Source: Pseudomonas tumuqii
GTDB taxonomy: Bacteria; Pseudomonadota; Gammaproteobacteria; Pseudomonadales; Pseudomonadaceae
Direction of reading: 5' to 3'
NCBI RefSeq assembly: GCF_013184545.1
Contig: NZ_JAAOJA010000006.1
Location: 124,001 to 188,000 of the forward strand
DNA length: 64,000 bases
The translations under genes were made by a program, and so were the position numbers. The notes under the pieces were generated by a model, which did not search any database, was not told where the DNA came from, and saw only the letters and a program-made list of their open reading frames with translations. Positions 46,929 to 58,208 of this stretch are shown piece after piece. Every line of letters begins with the position of its first letter. Position 1 is the first letter of the stretch.

Positions 46929-48671
46929 ATGCAACGATTTATTCCAGGTGTGTTGGCCGGGGTGCTGGCTTTTTCCTCGATGGAAGCCATGGCTGCCGCG
47001 GATCTGCTGTTGTTCAACGGCAAGGTGTTCACCGCCGAGCCCGGCCAGCCACTGGTCCAGGCGGTGGCAGTGGCCAATGGCAAGATCCTCAAGGTCGGCA
47101 GCGACGCCGAGGTGAAGGCCCTCGCCGATGCCGATACGCAGTTGATCGACCTGGCCGGCAAGGTGCTGATGCCGGGCATGATCGACACCCACAGCCACCC
47201 GATCATGGGCGCCATGGCCAGCCTGCGGGCCAATCTGTATGACGAGGTGCTGGTGCTGGACGAGCTGGAGCGGTGGATCCTCGAACAGGATCGGGCCGGC
47301 ACCGCACGGATGGGCGACCTGATCGTGATTTCCGGCGTCAGCTCGGCTTACTGGGAGCAGAGCGCCGGGCTGGGCAATATCTTCAACCAGGGCCGCTGGC
47401 TCGAGCAGCCGCTGGTGCTGGACGGCATCGACGGCCACACCGGCTGGGCCAACGCGGCCATGCTCAGGCGCCTGAAGATCGATGCCGAGCTGGTGCGCAG
47501 TCTGTCGGACAAGGAGCGCGGCTTTATCGGTCACGATAATGACTTCAACCCCACCGGCTATCTGGCGGAAAACGGCTGGGATCGGGTGCGCAGCCAGTAT
47601 CCCGCACCCAGCGAAGCCGACATGCTCGCCGCCGCCCGCGAGGCGGTGAAGATCAACAACCAGGTCGGCGTTACCGCCTGGATGGATGCGGCGGCCAATG
47701 CCGGTGACGGCGACAGCCTGTTCGAGCTGCGCCCCACCGAACAGGGCCTGGGCGTGCTGCCGCTGTATCGCACACTGGCCGAGCAGGGTGAGCTCAGTGC
47801 CCACGTCGCCGCGCTGCTGGTGACCCACCCGCAAAGCCAGCCGGATGATCTGCAGGTGCTGGACAAGGTCATGCAGCAATTCCAGGGCGTGCCCAACCTG
47901 AGCTTCCCCGGGATCAAGATATTCGCCGATGGGGTGATGGAGTTCCCGGGGCAGACCGCCGCGGTGCTCGATCCCTTCAAGAACAGCCTAAAGCGTGGTG
48001 AGCTGCTGATCGACCCGGCCAGCTTCGGCGAGTTGGTGGCGGCCGCCGAACAGCGTGACTGGATCGTCCATGTGCATGCCGTGGGCGATCGGGCGGTGCG
48101 TGAAGCGCTGAACGGCTTCGAGCAGGCGCGCAAGCTCAAGCCGACGCCGGTGCCGCACAGCATCAGCCACCTGCAGATGGTCAATCCCAAGGAGTTCCCG
48201 CGCTTCCAGCAACTGGGGGTGATTGCGTCCATGCAGCTGCTCTGGGCCACGGCCGAGAGCTACACCGAGGAGCTGGTCAAGCCCTACGTGAGTGCGGCCG
48301 CCTACCAGTACCACTACCCGGCGCGTTCGCTGCATAAGGCCGGTGCGACCATCGCCGGCGCCAGCGACTGGCCGGTGTCCAGTCCCAACCCGTGGAACGC
48401 CATCGCCCAGGCCAGCACCCGCAAGGGCCCGCTGGGCGTGCTCAATAGCGCCGAGAGCATCGACCGCGAAACCATGTTCCAGGCCTACACCCTCAATGCG
48501 GCCAAGGCCCTGCGCCTGGATCGGCGCATCGGCTCCCTGGCGCCGGGCAAGCAAGCCGACCTGATCGTGCTGGACCGCGACGTGTTCAAGGTCAGCGACG
48601 AGGAGCTGTTCGAGACCCAGGTGCTGCGCACCTACTTCGCCGGCAAGCTGGTGCACGGCCAGGAGTCCTGA
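46929..48671 (+). CDS. Exported YtcJ-type amidohydrolase
   Basis: A 580-residue metal-dependent hydrolase. A signal peptide (MQRFIPGVLAGVLAFSSMEA, cleaved near AMA-ADL) puts it in the periplasm. The YtcJ/AepA-type amidohydrolase fold shows LMPGMIDTHSHPI (HxH metal pair), VHVHAVGDRAVREALNGFEQ, GATIAGASDWPVSS (metal aspartate) and the small beta domain LDRRIGSLAPGKQADLIVLD. Relatives hydrolyse N-acyl or N-formyl amines. It opens the cassette, with AGAGG before the ATG, and a porin gene follows 53 bp later. Confidence 0.9.
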   Translation: MQRFIPGVLAGVLAFSSMEAMAAADLLLFNGKVFTAEPGQPLVQAVAVANGKILKVGSDAEVKALADADTQLIDLAGKVLMPGMIDTHSHPIMGAMASLRANLYDEVLVLDELERWILEQDRAGTARMGDLIVISGVSSAYWEQSAGLGNIFNQGRWLEQPLVLDGIDGHTGWANAAMLRRLKIDAELVRSLSDKERGFIGHDNDFNPTGYLAENGWDRVRSQYPAPSEADMLAAAREAVKINNQVGVTAWMDAAANAGDGDSLFELRPTEQGLGVLPLYRTLAEQGELSAHVAALLVTHPQSQPDDLQVLDKVMQQFQGVPNLSFPGIKIFADGVMEFPGQTAAVLDPFKNSLKRGELLIDPASFGELVAAAEQRDWIVHVHAVGDRAVREALNGFEQARKLKPTPVPHSISHLQMVNPKEFPRFQQLGVIASMQLLWATAESYTEELVKPYVSAAAYQYHYPARSLHKAGATIAGASDWPVSSPNPWNAIAQASTRKGPLGVLNSAESIDRETMFQAYTLNAAKALRLDRRIGSLAPGKQADLIVLDRDVFKVSDEELFETQVLRTYFAGKLVHGQES

Positions 48672-48724
48672 TCCTCTGCGCCCGATCGGCCCTGCTCAAC
48701 CCCTATAAAAACAAGGAACACCTT

Positions 48725-50586
<1,862 letters not shown>

Positions 50587-50637
50587 TCCCCATGCCGGGT
50601 TGGAGCGTCGGCCCGGCAGTCGACAGGTACCCTCAAC

Positions 50638-51936
50638 ATGTCTCGCGCGTTCGTTGCACCGCCAACCTATTACCACGCCACCCGCAATCGCCCGCTCGAT
50701 TGCCCGCCACTCGCTGGCGTTACCCACGCGGATGTCTGCGTTGTCGGTGGTGGATTTACCGGGCTGAACACGGCAATCGAATTGGCCGAGCGCGGCCACT
50801 CGGTGATCTTGCTGGAGGCGCGCCACATCGTCTGGGGGGCCAGCGGTCGCAATGGCGGGCAATTGATTCGCGGGCTCGGCCATGAGCTCGGGCAGTTCCA
50901 CAAGTACATCGGCAGCGAAGGGTGCCAGACCCTCGAACGGATGGGGCTCGAGGCCGTCGATATCGTCCGCCAGCGCGTGCTGGGGCACGCCATCGACTGC
51001 GACCTGCGCTGGGGATACTGCGATCTGGCCAACACGCCGCGGCACTATGCCGGGCTGATTCGCGAGCGGGACGCGCTCGAGCGGCAGGGCTATGCGCATG
51101 AGGTCAGTCTGGTCGAGCCGCACGAGATGGCTCGGGTGGTCGGTTCCGCGCGCTATGTCGGCGGCCTGATCGACAACGGCTCGGGTCACCTGCATCCGCT
51201 CAACCTGGCGTTGGGGGAGGCCGCCATCGCCCAGGAGCTGGGGGTGCGGCTCTGTGAGAGCAGTGCGGTGACGCGCATCGAATACGGCAAGCGCATCCGT
51301 GTACATACCGCCAGAGGCCAGGTCCAGGCCAACAGCCTGGTGCTCGCCGGCAATGCCTATTTGGGCAATCTGGAGCCGGCGTTGAGCGGCAAGGTGTTAC
51401 CGGCCGGCAGTTATATCATCGCCACGGAACCCTTGGGCCCAGCCCTGGCCGAGACCCTGATCCCGGGTAACCGGGCGCTGTGCGATCAGCGCATTGGGCT
51501 GGATTATTATCGTCTGTCGGCAGACCGCCGGTTGTTGTTCGGTGGGGCCTGTCGTTACTCGGGCCGCGATCCTGGCGACATCGCGGCCTACATGCGTCCG
51601 AAAATGCTCAAGGTGTTTCCGCAGCTGGCCGACAAACGCATCGAGTTTCAGTGGGGCGGGATGATCGGTATCGGCGCCAACCGGCTGCCGCAGATCGGTC
51701 GCCTGGCCGCCCAGCCGAACGTCTACTACGCCCAGGCCTATGCCGGGCACGGGCTCAACACCACGCACCTGGCCGCCCGGCTGCTTGCCGAGGCGATCAG
51801 TCGGCATCACAGCCAGGGCTTCGATCTGTTCGCCCGCGTGCCGCACATGAGCTTCCCCGGCGGCCAACGGCTGCGTTCTCCGCTGCTGGCGCTGGGCATG
51901 CTCTGGCACCGGCTCAAGGAGGTTGCGGGCGGCTGA
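50638..51936 (+). CDS. FAD-dependent amine oxidase, PuuB/gamma-glutamylputrescine oxidase-like
   Basis: A 432-residue flavoenzyme of the DAO family. It has the FAD fold VCVVGGGFTGLNTAIELAER (about residues 33-52), HIVWGASGRNGGQLIRG (typical of PuuB) and a C-terminal FAD block (IGRLAAQPNVYYAQAYAGHG). PuuB-type enzymes oxidise gamma-glutamylated putrescine or similar amines to aldehydes. It starts 51 bp after the binding protein, probably one operon. Confidence 0.9.
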   Translation: MSRAFVAPPTYYHATRNRPLDCPPLAGVTHADVCVVGGGFTGLNTAIELAERGHSVILLEARHIVWGASGRNGGQLIRGLGHELGQFHKYIGSEGCQTLERMGLEAVDIVRQRVLGHAIDCDLRWGYCDLANTPRHYAGLIRERDALERQGYAHEVSLVEPHEMARVVGSARYVGGLIDNGSGHLHPLNLALGEAAIAQELGVRLCESSAVTRIEYGKRIRVHTARGQVQANSLVLAGNAYLGNLEPALSGKVLPAGSYIIATEPLGPALAETLIPGNRALCDQRIGLDYYRLSADRRLLFGGACRYSGRDPGDIAAYMRPKMLKVFPQLADKRIEFQWGGMIGIGANRLPQIGRLAAQPNVYYAQAYAGHGLNTTHLAARLLAEAISRHHSQGFDLFARVPHMSFPGGQRLRSPLLALGMLWHRLKEVAGG

Positions 51937-52321
51937 GCGGGGCTCCACCGGCGGGTGTGTCGATGCACGTGGCGGCAAGGGATGGCCTGATGCCGGCTAT
52001 TGCGAGCGCTGCATGCATCGGTGCCCGACAGTCCGGTTGCCGGGGTCGTCATGTGCGGGTCGTTCTGGCACTCCGGCCTTTCTTCCTGCGTTTGTCGCGA
52101 GCGGCTCGACGAGTTTCCCGCGCCAGGCTGGTGCTTCTGTGCCCGAGCGCTGGCGAAACAACGCTCGCCTACGGCGGCCGTCTCCAGGCGCCTGCTGCTG
52201 AGGTTGCGCCCGATACTTTCACAACCGCCGAGTCCTGTGGCCGCATGGCAAGCGATGCGGTTCGAGCGGGCAGCGGACTGCCGAAGGGCTTGTCCATGAC
52301 ACCATCACAATTGAGGTACCT
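51937..52321. other. Intergenic DNA between the amine oxidase and MFS genes
   Basis: A 385-bp stretch with no credible gene. It holds copy 3 of the TTTCACAAC repeat near 52206. No terminator with a T-run was found. Confidence 0.7.
52206..52231. repeat. Dispersed GCTCGATAyTTTCACAAC repeat, copy 3
   Basis: GCGCCCGATACTTTCACAAC followed by CGCCGA. It matches the core of the copies at 16301 and 30021 with one base change in the GCTCGATA part. Confidence 0.6.
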
Positions 52322-53566
52322 ATGTTCGCTCGTAAGGCCGCATCGCCGACAAGCCCGCTGCACACCATTGCCCTCTGTTTCATCGTCGCGCTGATCGAGG
52401 GCTTCGATCTGCAGGCCGCCGGCATCGCCGCCCCCCACATCGCCATGGAGTTTGGCCTTAGCGCTGTCCAGCTTGGTTGGTTCTTCAGTGTCGGCTTGAT
52501 CGGCCTGTTGCCGGGTGCGCTGTTCGGCGGCTGGCTGGCGGATCGGTTGGGGCGCAAGGGGGTGCTGATTGCAGCGGTGTTGCTGTTCGGGATTTTCTCG
52601 TTGCTAACCGCTCATGCCGGCAGTTATTCCATGCTGCTCTTGGCACGCCTGGCCACCGGTCTTGGTCTGGGAGCCGCCTTGCCGATTCTAATTGCAGTCT
52701 CATCGGAGGTGGCCGATGGCGGCCTGAAGAGCACCGCTGTGAGCCTGACCTACTGCGGGGTACCCCTTGGAGGCGCGACCGCTGCCTTGATGGGCGTGCT
52801 GGGCGTTGGGGACGACTGGCGGCTGATTTTCTACGTCGGAGGGATCGCGCCAATTCTGGTTGCCGGGCTGTTGGCCATGTTCTTGCGGGAGGTGCCGGTG
52901 GTTCGCAGCAACAGCTCCAGCGAGCGTGGTTCGGCGGTCACCGGCTTGTTCGCCCAGGGGCGGACTACGGCGACACTGCTGATCTGGGTGAGCAGTTTCT
53001 TCACCCTGGCGGTGCTTTACATGCTGCTTAACTGGCTGCCGTCATTGCTGGTTAGCCAGGGTTACGACCACGTTCAGGCGGGCTACGTGCAGATACTGTT
53101 CAATATCGGCGGCGCAGCTGGGTCGATCCTGACGGGCCGGTTGATGGATCGTGCCAGCCCCATTCTGGTGGTGCTCAGCACCTATCTGGGGATGCTGGTT
53201 GCTCTTGCGGCGATCGGTCTGGTGCAGCGCTTCGATCTGCTTTTGCTTGCGGGGGCTGCCGCCGGGTTCTGCGCCATTGGCGGCCAGTTGGTGCTGTACG
53301 CCCTGGCCCCCATGCTTTATCCGGTGGACATCCGTGCCACAGGGGTCGGGGCGACTGTCGCGGTGGGGCGTCTGGGCTCGATGGCGGGGCCTCTGGTGGC
53401 GGGGCAGATACTGGCGCTGGGGATGGGCGGGAGTGGCGTGTTGTTTGCCGCCGCCCCCGGCCTGCTGCTATCCGCCGGGGCGGCCCTGGCACTGATGCGT
53501 GGCCAGCGGCGCGACGCCGACAGCGCAGGGGCATGCGCGGCGACCAAGGCTGTTGGCCAACCGTAA
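52322..53566 (+). CDS. MFS transporter, aromatic acid:H+ symporter type (MhpT-like)
   Basis: A 414-residue, 12-helix carrier. Helix 1 has FIVALIEGFDLQAAGIAAPH, close to the MhpT/AAHS signature with its membrane aspartate; motif A is GWLADRLGRKGVLI between helices 2 and 3. AAHS carriers import aromatic acids such as hydroxybenzoate or phenylpropionate. GAGG lies 6 nt before ATG 52322. Codon choice is less biased to GC at some positions than in the flanking genes. It is likely part of the cassette but has its own leader. Confidence 0.88.
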   Translation: MFARKAASPTSPLHTIALCFIVALIEGFDLQAAGIAAPHIAMEFGLSAVQLGWFFSVGLIGLLPGALFGGWLADRLGRKGVLIAAVLLFGIFSLLTAHAGSYSMLLLARLATGLGLGAALPILIAVSSEVADGGLKSTAVSLTYCGVPLGGATAALMGVLGVGDDWRLIFYVGGIAPILVAGLLAMFLREVPVVRSNSSSERGSAVTGLFAQGRTTATLLIWVSSFFTLAVLYMLLNWLPSLLVSQGYDHVQAGYVQILFNIGGAAGSILTGRLMDRASPILVVLSTYLGMLVALAAIGLVQRFDLLLLAGAAAGFCAIGGQLVLYALAPMLYPVDIRATGVGATVAVGRLGSMAGPLVAGQILALGMGGSGVLFAAAPGLLLSAGAALALMRGQRRDADSAGACAATKAVGQP

Positions 53567-54086
53567 GGGCGGACGTTGAAGGAGATAGCCTCGGGGCATT
53601 GCCGGCCCGGGCATCTGTTCGGCGGGCAGGCCTGTCCTGCCTCTGCCGGACTGCCGAGCGTCATCATCTGTCGACCGGCGAACCAAGCCGATGGTGCGGT
53701 CGCCGTTCGCCGCCCTGGCGCATGCGTAAGCGCAAGTGCGGGGCGTGACCGCGCACCGTAGCGCTCGCGGTGATCTCGGTCGGAAGCGACAGATAGACCT
53801 GCTCCACGGCGGCTTATAGTGGTAAAGTCGCGCGCAATTCTCGTGTGTTGCCAGTCAGCAAGACTGGCTTGATGTAGGCTTGAGCCCTGTGCTGTCAAAG
53901 CCGCACGCACGATCCTTGGGGCTCCCGCTCAGGAATGATCTGGGGTTGCCCGACCTTGCCGGCGACCACGTCTGGTATCCGGTCTGAATTTTACTGTGCG
54001 GTTCCTTCAGCTTTATATTCTGCTGCGCAGACCAAGTTTCAGACCCGCCCACTGGCGCGTCGCACTTTTCGAGATAGCCGTCCTCC
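53567..54086. other. Long intergenic region upstream of ftsY
   Basis: A 520-bp gap with no credible open frame on either strand. It holds the ftsY promoter candidate (53990-54019) and is the right junction of the catabolic cassette with the conserved cell-division block. No repeat or mobile-element end was seen. Confidence 0.65.
53990..54019 (+). promoter_or_regulatory. Sigma-70 promoter of ftsY (candidate)
   Basis: TTTACT (53990-53995), an 18-nt spacer, and TATATT (54014-54019). Predicted start is near 54026, about 60 nt before the ftsY ATG. Confidence 0.5.
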
Positions 54087-55493
54087 ATGTTTGGTTCCAA
54101 CGACGACAAGAAGACCCCCGCACCCGGCGCCACGCCCGCTGCGCCGCCATCTGCCGAGAAAGCCGCGGAGAAGAAAGACCTGTTCGGCTGGTTGCGCAAG
54201 AAGCCGCAGGAGCCCGCCAGCAATCAAGCACATGGCGCGGCTGAACCTGCGCCCGTGCCGGCGCCAGAACCGCAAGTGCCAGAGCCGACACTGCCGCAAG
54301 CCGTCGAGGCCGCTGCGCCGGTGGTCGAGCAGGTGGCAGCGGTTGCTCCGCTTGCACCGCCGGCCGAGCCCGCAGTGGCGCCTGCACCCGCGTCTGCGGT
54401 CGAGCCGGTGCAGGCGCCGCGGCCTTCGCGGTTCCGCATCAATGCCGGCAGCGAAGTGCTGCATCCTGTCATTCATGTACCGGAGCCCGAGCCGCCTGTG
54501 CCGCTGGTGGTAGAGGCCCCGGTGGCTGAGGTGCAGGTCGAGCAGAACAAGCCGGGCGACAACCAGGGCGGCTGGTTCGCCCGCCTCAAGCTGGGCCTGT
54601 CGAAGACCAGCGCCAGCCTGGGCGAGGGCATGGCCAGCCTGTTCCTCGGCAAGAAGGCGATCGACGACGAGCTGCTCGAGGAAATCGAAACCCGCCTGCT
54701 GACCGCCGACGTCGGCGTCGAGGCCACCAACCTGATCATCCAGAGCCTGACCCAGAAGGTCGCGCGCAAGCAGCTGACCGACAGCGGCGCGCTGTACCAG
54801 GCGTTGCAGGACGAGCTGACCTCGCTGCTCAAGCCGGTCGAGCAGCCGATGCGCATCGATTCGACCAAGCAGCCCTATGTGATTCTGGTGGTCGGCGTGA
54901 ACGGTGCCGGCAAGACCACCACCATCGGCAAGCTGGCGAAGAAGCTGCAGCAGGACGGCAAGAAAGTCATGCTTGCCGCTGGCGACACCTTCCGCGCCGC
55001 CGCCGTCGAGCAGTTGCAGGTGTGGGGCGAGCGCAACCAGATTGCGGTGATCGCCCAGCACACCGGCGCCGATTCGGCCTCGGTGATCTTCGATGCGGTG
55101 CAGGCGGCCAAGGCCCGCGGCATGGATGTGCTGATCGCCGACACGGCCGGGCGCCTGCACACCAAAGACAACCTGATGGAAGAGCTGAAGAAGGTCCGGC
55201 GGGTGATCGGCAAGCTGGACGACACCGCGCCCCACGAGGTGTTGCTGGTGCTGGATGCCGGCACCGGACAGAACGCGATCAACCAGGCCAAGCAGTTCAA
55301 CCAGACGGTGAGCCTGACCGGCCTGGTCCTGACCAAGCTGGACGGTACCGCCAAGGGCGGGGTGATCTTCGCCCTGGCCAAGCAGTTCGGCCTGCCGATT
55401 CGCTATATTGGCGTCGGCGAAGGCATCGACGATCTGCGTACCTTCGAGGCCAACTCTTTTGTCCAGGCGCTGTTCCAGTCGCGGGAATCGTAA
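54087..55493 (+). CDS. ftsY: Signal recognition particle receptor FtsY
   Basis: Docks SRP-ribosome complexes at the membrane. The 468-residue protein has a long, proline- and alanine-rich acidic N-terminal A domain (about residues 1-160), an N domain (LFLGKKAIDDELLEEIETRL) and the SRP GTPase G domain: VGVNGAGKTTTIGKLAKKLQ (G1), DTAGRLHTKDNLMEELKKV (G3) and VLTKLDGTAKGGVIF (G4). Its stop overlaps the ftsE start (TAATG). First gene of the conserved ftsYEX-rpoH set. Confidence 0.98.
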   Translation: MFGSNDDKKTPAPGATPAAPPSAEKAAEKKDLFGWLRKKPQEPASNQAHGAAEPAPVPAPEPQVPEPTLPQAVEAAAPVVEQVAAVAPLAPPAEPAVAPAPASAVEPVQAPRPSRFRINAGSEVLHPVIHVPEPEPPVPLVVEAPVAEVQVEQNKPGDNQGGWFARLKLGLSKTSASLGEGMASLFLGKKAIDDELLEEIETRLLTADVGVEATNLIIQSLTQKVARKQLTDSGALYQALQDELTSLLKPVEQPMRIDSTKQPYVILVVGVNGAGKTTTIGKLAKKLQQDGKKVMLAAGDTFRAAAVEQLQVWGERNQIAVIAQHTGADSASVIFDAVQAAKARGMDVLIADTAGRLHTKDNLMEELKKVRRVIGKLDDTAPHEVLLVLDAGTGQNAINQAKQFNQTVSLTGLVLTKLDGTAKGGVIFALAKQFGLPIRYIGVGEGIDDLRTFEANSFVQALFQSRES

Positions 55494-56161
55494 TGATCAA
55501 GTTCGAGCAGGTCGGTAAGCGTTACCCCAATGGTCACGTCGGGCTGCACGAGCTGAGCTTTCGCGTGCGCCGCGGCGAGTTTCTGTTCGTCACCGGCCAC
55601 TCGGGTGCCGGCAAGAGCACTCTGTTGCGCCTGCTGCTGGCGATGGAGCGACCGACCACCGGCAAGCTGCTGCTGGCCGGCCAGGATCTGGGGCAGATCA
55701 CCAACGCGCAGATTCCCTTCCTGCGCCGGCAGATCGGCGTGGTGTTCCAGAACCACCAGCTGCTGTTCGACCGTAGCGTGTTCGACAATGTCGCCCTGCC
55801 GCTGCAGATCCTCGGCCTGTCCAAGGTGGAGATCGGCAAGCGCGTCGGCGCCGCTCTCGAGCGGGTGTCGCTGGCGGACAAGGCCGAGCAGTTTCCCAGC
55901 GAACTGTCCACCGGCCAGCAGCAGCGCGTCGGCATCGCCCGCGCGGTGGTGCATCGCCCGGCCCTGCTGCTTGCCGACGAGCCGACCGGCAACCTCGACC
56001 CGCGCCTGGCGGCGGAGATCATGGGGGTGTTCGAGGACATCAACCGTCTCGGCACCAGCGTGCTGATCGCCAGTCACGACCTGGCGCTGATCGCGCGCAT
56101 GCGCCATCGCATGCTGACCCTGCAGCGTGGCCGCTTGATCGGCGACGGGGAGGCTGTCTGA
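55493..56161 (+). CDS. ftsE: Cell division ATP-binding protein FtsE
   Basis: ATPase of the FtsEX complex, which couples septal peptidoglycan hydrolysis to division. The 222-residue protein starts at ATG 55493, sharing the A of the ftsY stop. Walker A is [15 protein letters not shown], the signature [15 protein letters not shown] (LSTGQ replaces the common LSGGE/Q) and Walker [13 protein letters not shown]. It is coupled to ftsX through TGATG. Confidence 0.97.
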   Translation: MIKFEQVGKRYPNGHVGLHELSFRVRRGEFLFVTGHSGAGKSTLLRLLLAMERPTTGKLLLAGQDLGQITNAQIPFLRRQIGVVFQNHQLLFDRSVFDNVALPLQILGLSKVEIGKRVGAALERVSLADKAEQFPSELSTGQQQRVGIARAVVHRPALLLADEPTGNLDPRLAAEIMGVFEDINRLGTSVLIASHDLALIARMRHRMLTLQRGRLIGDGEAV

Positions 56162-57177
56162 TGAGCGCGACTCGCATGCCACCGCCGCAGCCGGCGCAAC
56201 GCGTCGGCGCCGCGCCGAAAAAGCACGAGCCGAAAACCCCGGGCGATGAGCCGGATTTTCGCAGCCAGCTCGACGCCTGGCTGGAAAGCCACCGCGCCAG
56301 CCTGGTCGACAGCCTGCGCCGCCTGGCCAAGCAGCCCATCGGCAGTTTCTTCACCTGCCTGGTGATGGCCGTGGCCCTGAGTTTGCCGATGGGCCTGGCC
56401 TTGCTGCTGGACAACGTCGAGCGTCTCGGCGGCTCCTGGCAGCGTGCCGCGCAGATTTCCCTGTTCCTCCAGATCGACGCCAGCGAGGCCGAAGGCCAGG
56501 CGTTGCGCGAGCAGATCGGCGCGATGGACGATGTCGCCGAGGCCGACTGGATCAGTCGCGAGCAGGCCTTGCTGGAGTTCCAGCAGCAGTCCGGGCTGGG
56601 CGAGGCGCTCAAGGAGTTGCCGGATAATCCGTTGCCGGGCGTGGTGCTGGTGACGCCCAGGGAAGTCGACAAGGTCACCCTGGAGGCCCTGCGTCTGCGT
56701 CTGGCCGAGTTGCCCAAGGTGCAGCAGGCGCAGCTCGATCTGCTCTGGGTCGAGCGCCTGACGGCGATTCTCAACCTGGGCGATCGCTTCGTCTTCGGCC
56801 TGACCCTGCTGCTGGTGATGGCCTTGCTGCTGGTGATCGGCAATACCATTCGCCTGCACATCGAGAACCGCCGCACCGAGATCGAGGTGATCAAGCTGGT
56901 CGGCGGCACCGACAGCTATGTGCGGCGGCCCTTCCTTTATATGGGCGCGCTCTATGGTATGGGCGCCGGGCTGCTGGCCTGGCTGCTGCTGGCCTATGGC
57001 TTGGGCTGGCTGAACGCCGCGGTGATTCGCCTGGCCGGGCTGTACGGCAGCGACTTCGCCCTGGCCGGTGTGCCGGCAGGCGACGGCCTGTCCTTGCTGC
57101 TCGGCGCAGTGCTGCTAGGCTATATCGGCGCCTGGCTGGCGGTCGCCCGGCACCTGAACGAATTACAGCCTAGATAG
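56161..57177 (+). CDS. ftsX: Cell division membrane protein FtsX
   Basis: Membrane partner of FtsE, 338 residues. A cytosolic N-terminal part (about 1-60) precedes the first helix (FFTCLVMAVALSLPMGLALL), then a periplasmic domain (about 90-215) and three C-terminal helices (FGLTLLLVMALLLVIGN; MGALYGMGAGLLAWLLLA; LLLGAVLLGYIGAWLAV). Between them IEVIKLVGGTDSYVRRPF is the conserved FtsX/permease loop. It overlaps ftsE by one base. Confidence 0.97.
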   Translation: MSATRMPPPQPAQRVGAAPKKHEPKTPGDEPDFRSQLDAWLESHRASLVDSLRRLAKQPIGSFFTCLVMAVALSLPMGLALLLDNVERLGGSWQRAAQISLFLQIDASEAEGQALREQIGAMDDVAEADWISREQALLEFQQQSGLGEALKELPDNPLPGVVLVTPREVDKVTLEALRLRLAELPKVQQAQLDLLWVERLTAILNLGDRFVFGLTLLLVMALLLVIGNTIRLHIENRRTEIEVIKLVGGTDSYVRRPFLYMGALYGMGAGLLAWLLLAYGLGWLNAAVIRLAGLYGSDFALAGVPAGDGLSLLLGAVLLGYIGAWLAVARHLNELQPR

Positions 57178-57215
57178 GTAAGTCATTGTTTTTGTTGATA
57201 TTTATTATGTGTAAG

Positions 57216-57243
57216 GGAACTTGTACAGACGTTCCTAGTCGTA
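57216..57243 (+). promoter_or_regulatory. Sigma-E/AlgU-type promoter of rpoH (candidate)
   Basis: GGAACTT (57216-57222), a 16-nt spacer, then TCGTA (57239-57243), close to the GAACTT/TCTGA pattern of envelope-stress sigma promoters. It is 46 nt upstream of the rpoH ATG. rpoH is transcribed from such a promoter in E. coli and P. aeruginosa, which supports the call. Confidence 0.6.
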
Positions 57244-57289
57244 TTGCTCAGTGTTACACTGCGCTCGATTCGTGAGTCGGAGGATCCAT

Positions 57290-58144
57290 ATGTCCACTTC
57301 TTTGCAACCTGTTCATGCTTTAGTCCCGGGCGCCAACCTGGAGGCTTACGTGCATGCGGTCAACTGCATACCGCTGTTGACCCCCGAGCAGGAGCGCGAG
57401 CTGGCCGAGAGTCTCTATTACCAGCAGGACCTCGAAGCCGCTCGGCAAATGGTGCTCGCCCATCTGCGCTTTGTCGTGCATATCGCACGCAGCTATTCCG
57501 GTTATGGCCTGCCCCAGGCCGACCTGATCCAGGAAGGCAACGTCGGCTTGATGAAGGCGGTCAAGCGTTTCAACCCGGAAATGGGTGTGCGCCTGGTGTC
57601 GTTCGCCGTGCACTGGATCCGGGCCGAGATCCACGAGTTCATCCTGCGCAACTGGCGCATCGTCAAGGTCGCCACCACCAAGGCGCAGCGCAAACTGTTC
57701 TTCAACCTGCGCAGCCAGAAGAAGCGTCTGGCCTGGTTGAACAACGAGGAAGTGCACGCCGTGGCAGAGAGCCTGGGGGTCGAGCCGCGCGAAGTGCGCG
57801 AGATGGAAAGCCGTCTGACCGGCCATGACATGGCCTTCGATCCGGCTGCCGAGGCCGATGACGAAAGCGCATTCCAGTCGCCCGCCCAGTACCTGGAAGA
57901 TCACCGCTACGATCCGGCGCGCCAGCTCGAGGCCTCGGACTGGAGCGACAGTTCCACCGCCAACCTGCATGAAGCCCTGGACGGACTGGACGAGCGCAGT
58001 CGCGACATCCTCTACCAGCGCTGGCTGGCCGAGGAAAAAGCCACGCTGCACGAGCTGGCCGCCAAGTACAACGTCTCCGCCGAGCGCATTCGCCAGCTGG
58101 AGAAAAGCGCGATGAACAAGCTCAAGGGCTCGATCGCCGCGTAG
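57290..58144 (+). CDS. rpoH: RNA polymerase sigma-32 (heat shock) factor
   Basis: Directs transcription of heat-shock genes. The 284-residue protein (the P. aeruginosa length) has region 2 ([38 protein letters not shown]), the RpoH box QRKLFFNLR just after it, and region 4 ([20 protein letters not shown]). ATG 57290 has GGAGGATCCAT upstream. As a plus-strand gene after ftsX it completes the ftsYEX-rpoH set. A strong terminator follows. Confidence 0.98.
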   Translation: MSTSLQPVHALVPGANLEAYVHAVNCIPLLTPEQERELAESLYYQQDLEAARQMVLAHLRFVVHIARSYSGYGLPQADLIQEGNVGLMKAVKRFNPEMGVRLVSFAVHWIRAEIHEFILRNWRIVKVATTKAQRKLFFNLRSQKKRLAWLNNEEVHAVAESLGVEPREVREMESRLTGHDMAFDPAAEADDESAFQSPAQYLEDHRYDPARQLEASDWSDSSTANLHEALDGLDERSRDILYQRWLAEEKATLHELAAKYNVSAERIRQLEKSAMNKLKGSIAA

Positions 58145-58166
58145 TTGATCCCTTGCCCGAACAAGA

Positions 58167-58191
58167 GGCCGCACCTGGGTGCGGCTTTTTT
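58167..58191 (+). terminator. Rho-independent terminator of rpoH
   Basis: GCCGCAC (58168-58174), loop CTGG, GTGCGGC (58179-58185), then six T residues. It starts 24 nt after the rpoH stop. Confidence 0.92.
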
Positions 58192-58208
58192 CTGTCTGGA
58201 GAATGTTA

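Noticed and set aside
53567..54086. Mobile-element remnant or attachment site at the edge of the catabolic cassette
   Set aside because: No transposase, integrase, tRNA, terminal repeat or target duplication could be seen in the gap or at the left junction near 45711-45893.
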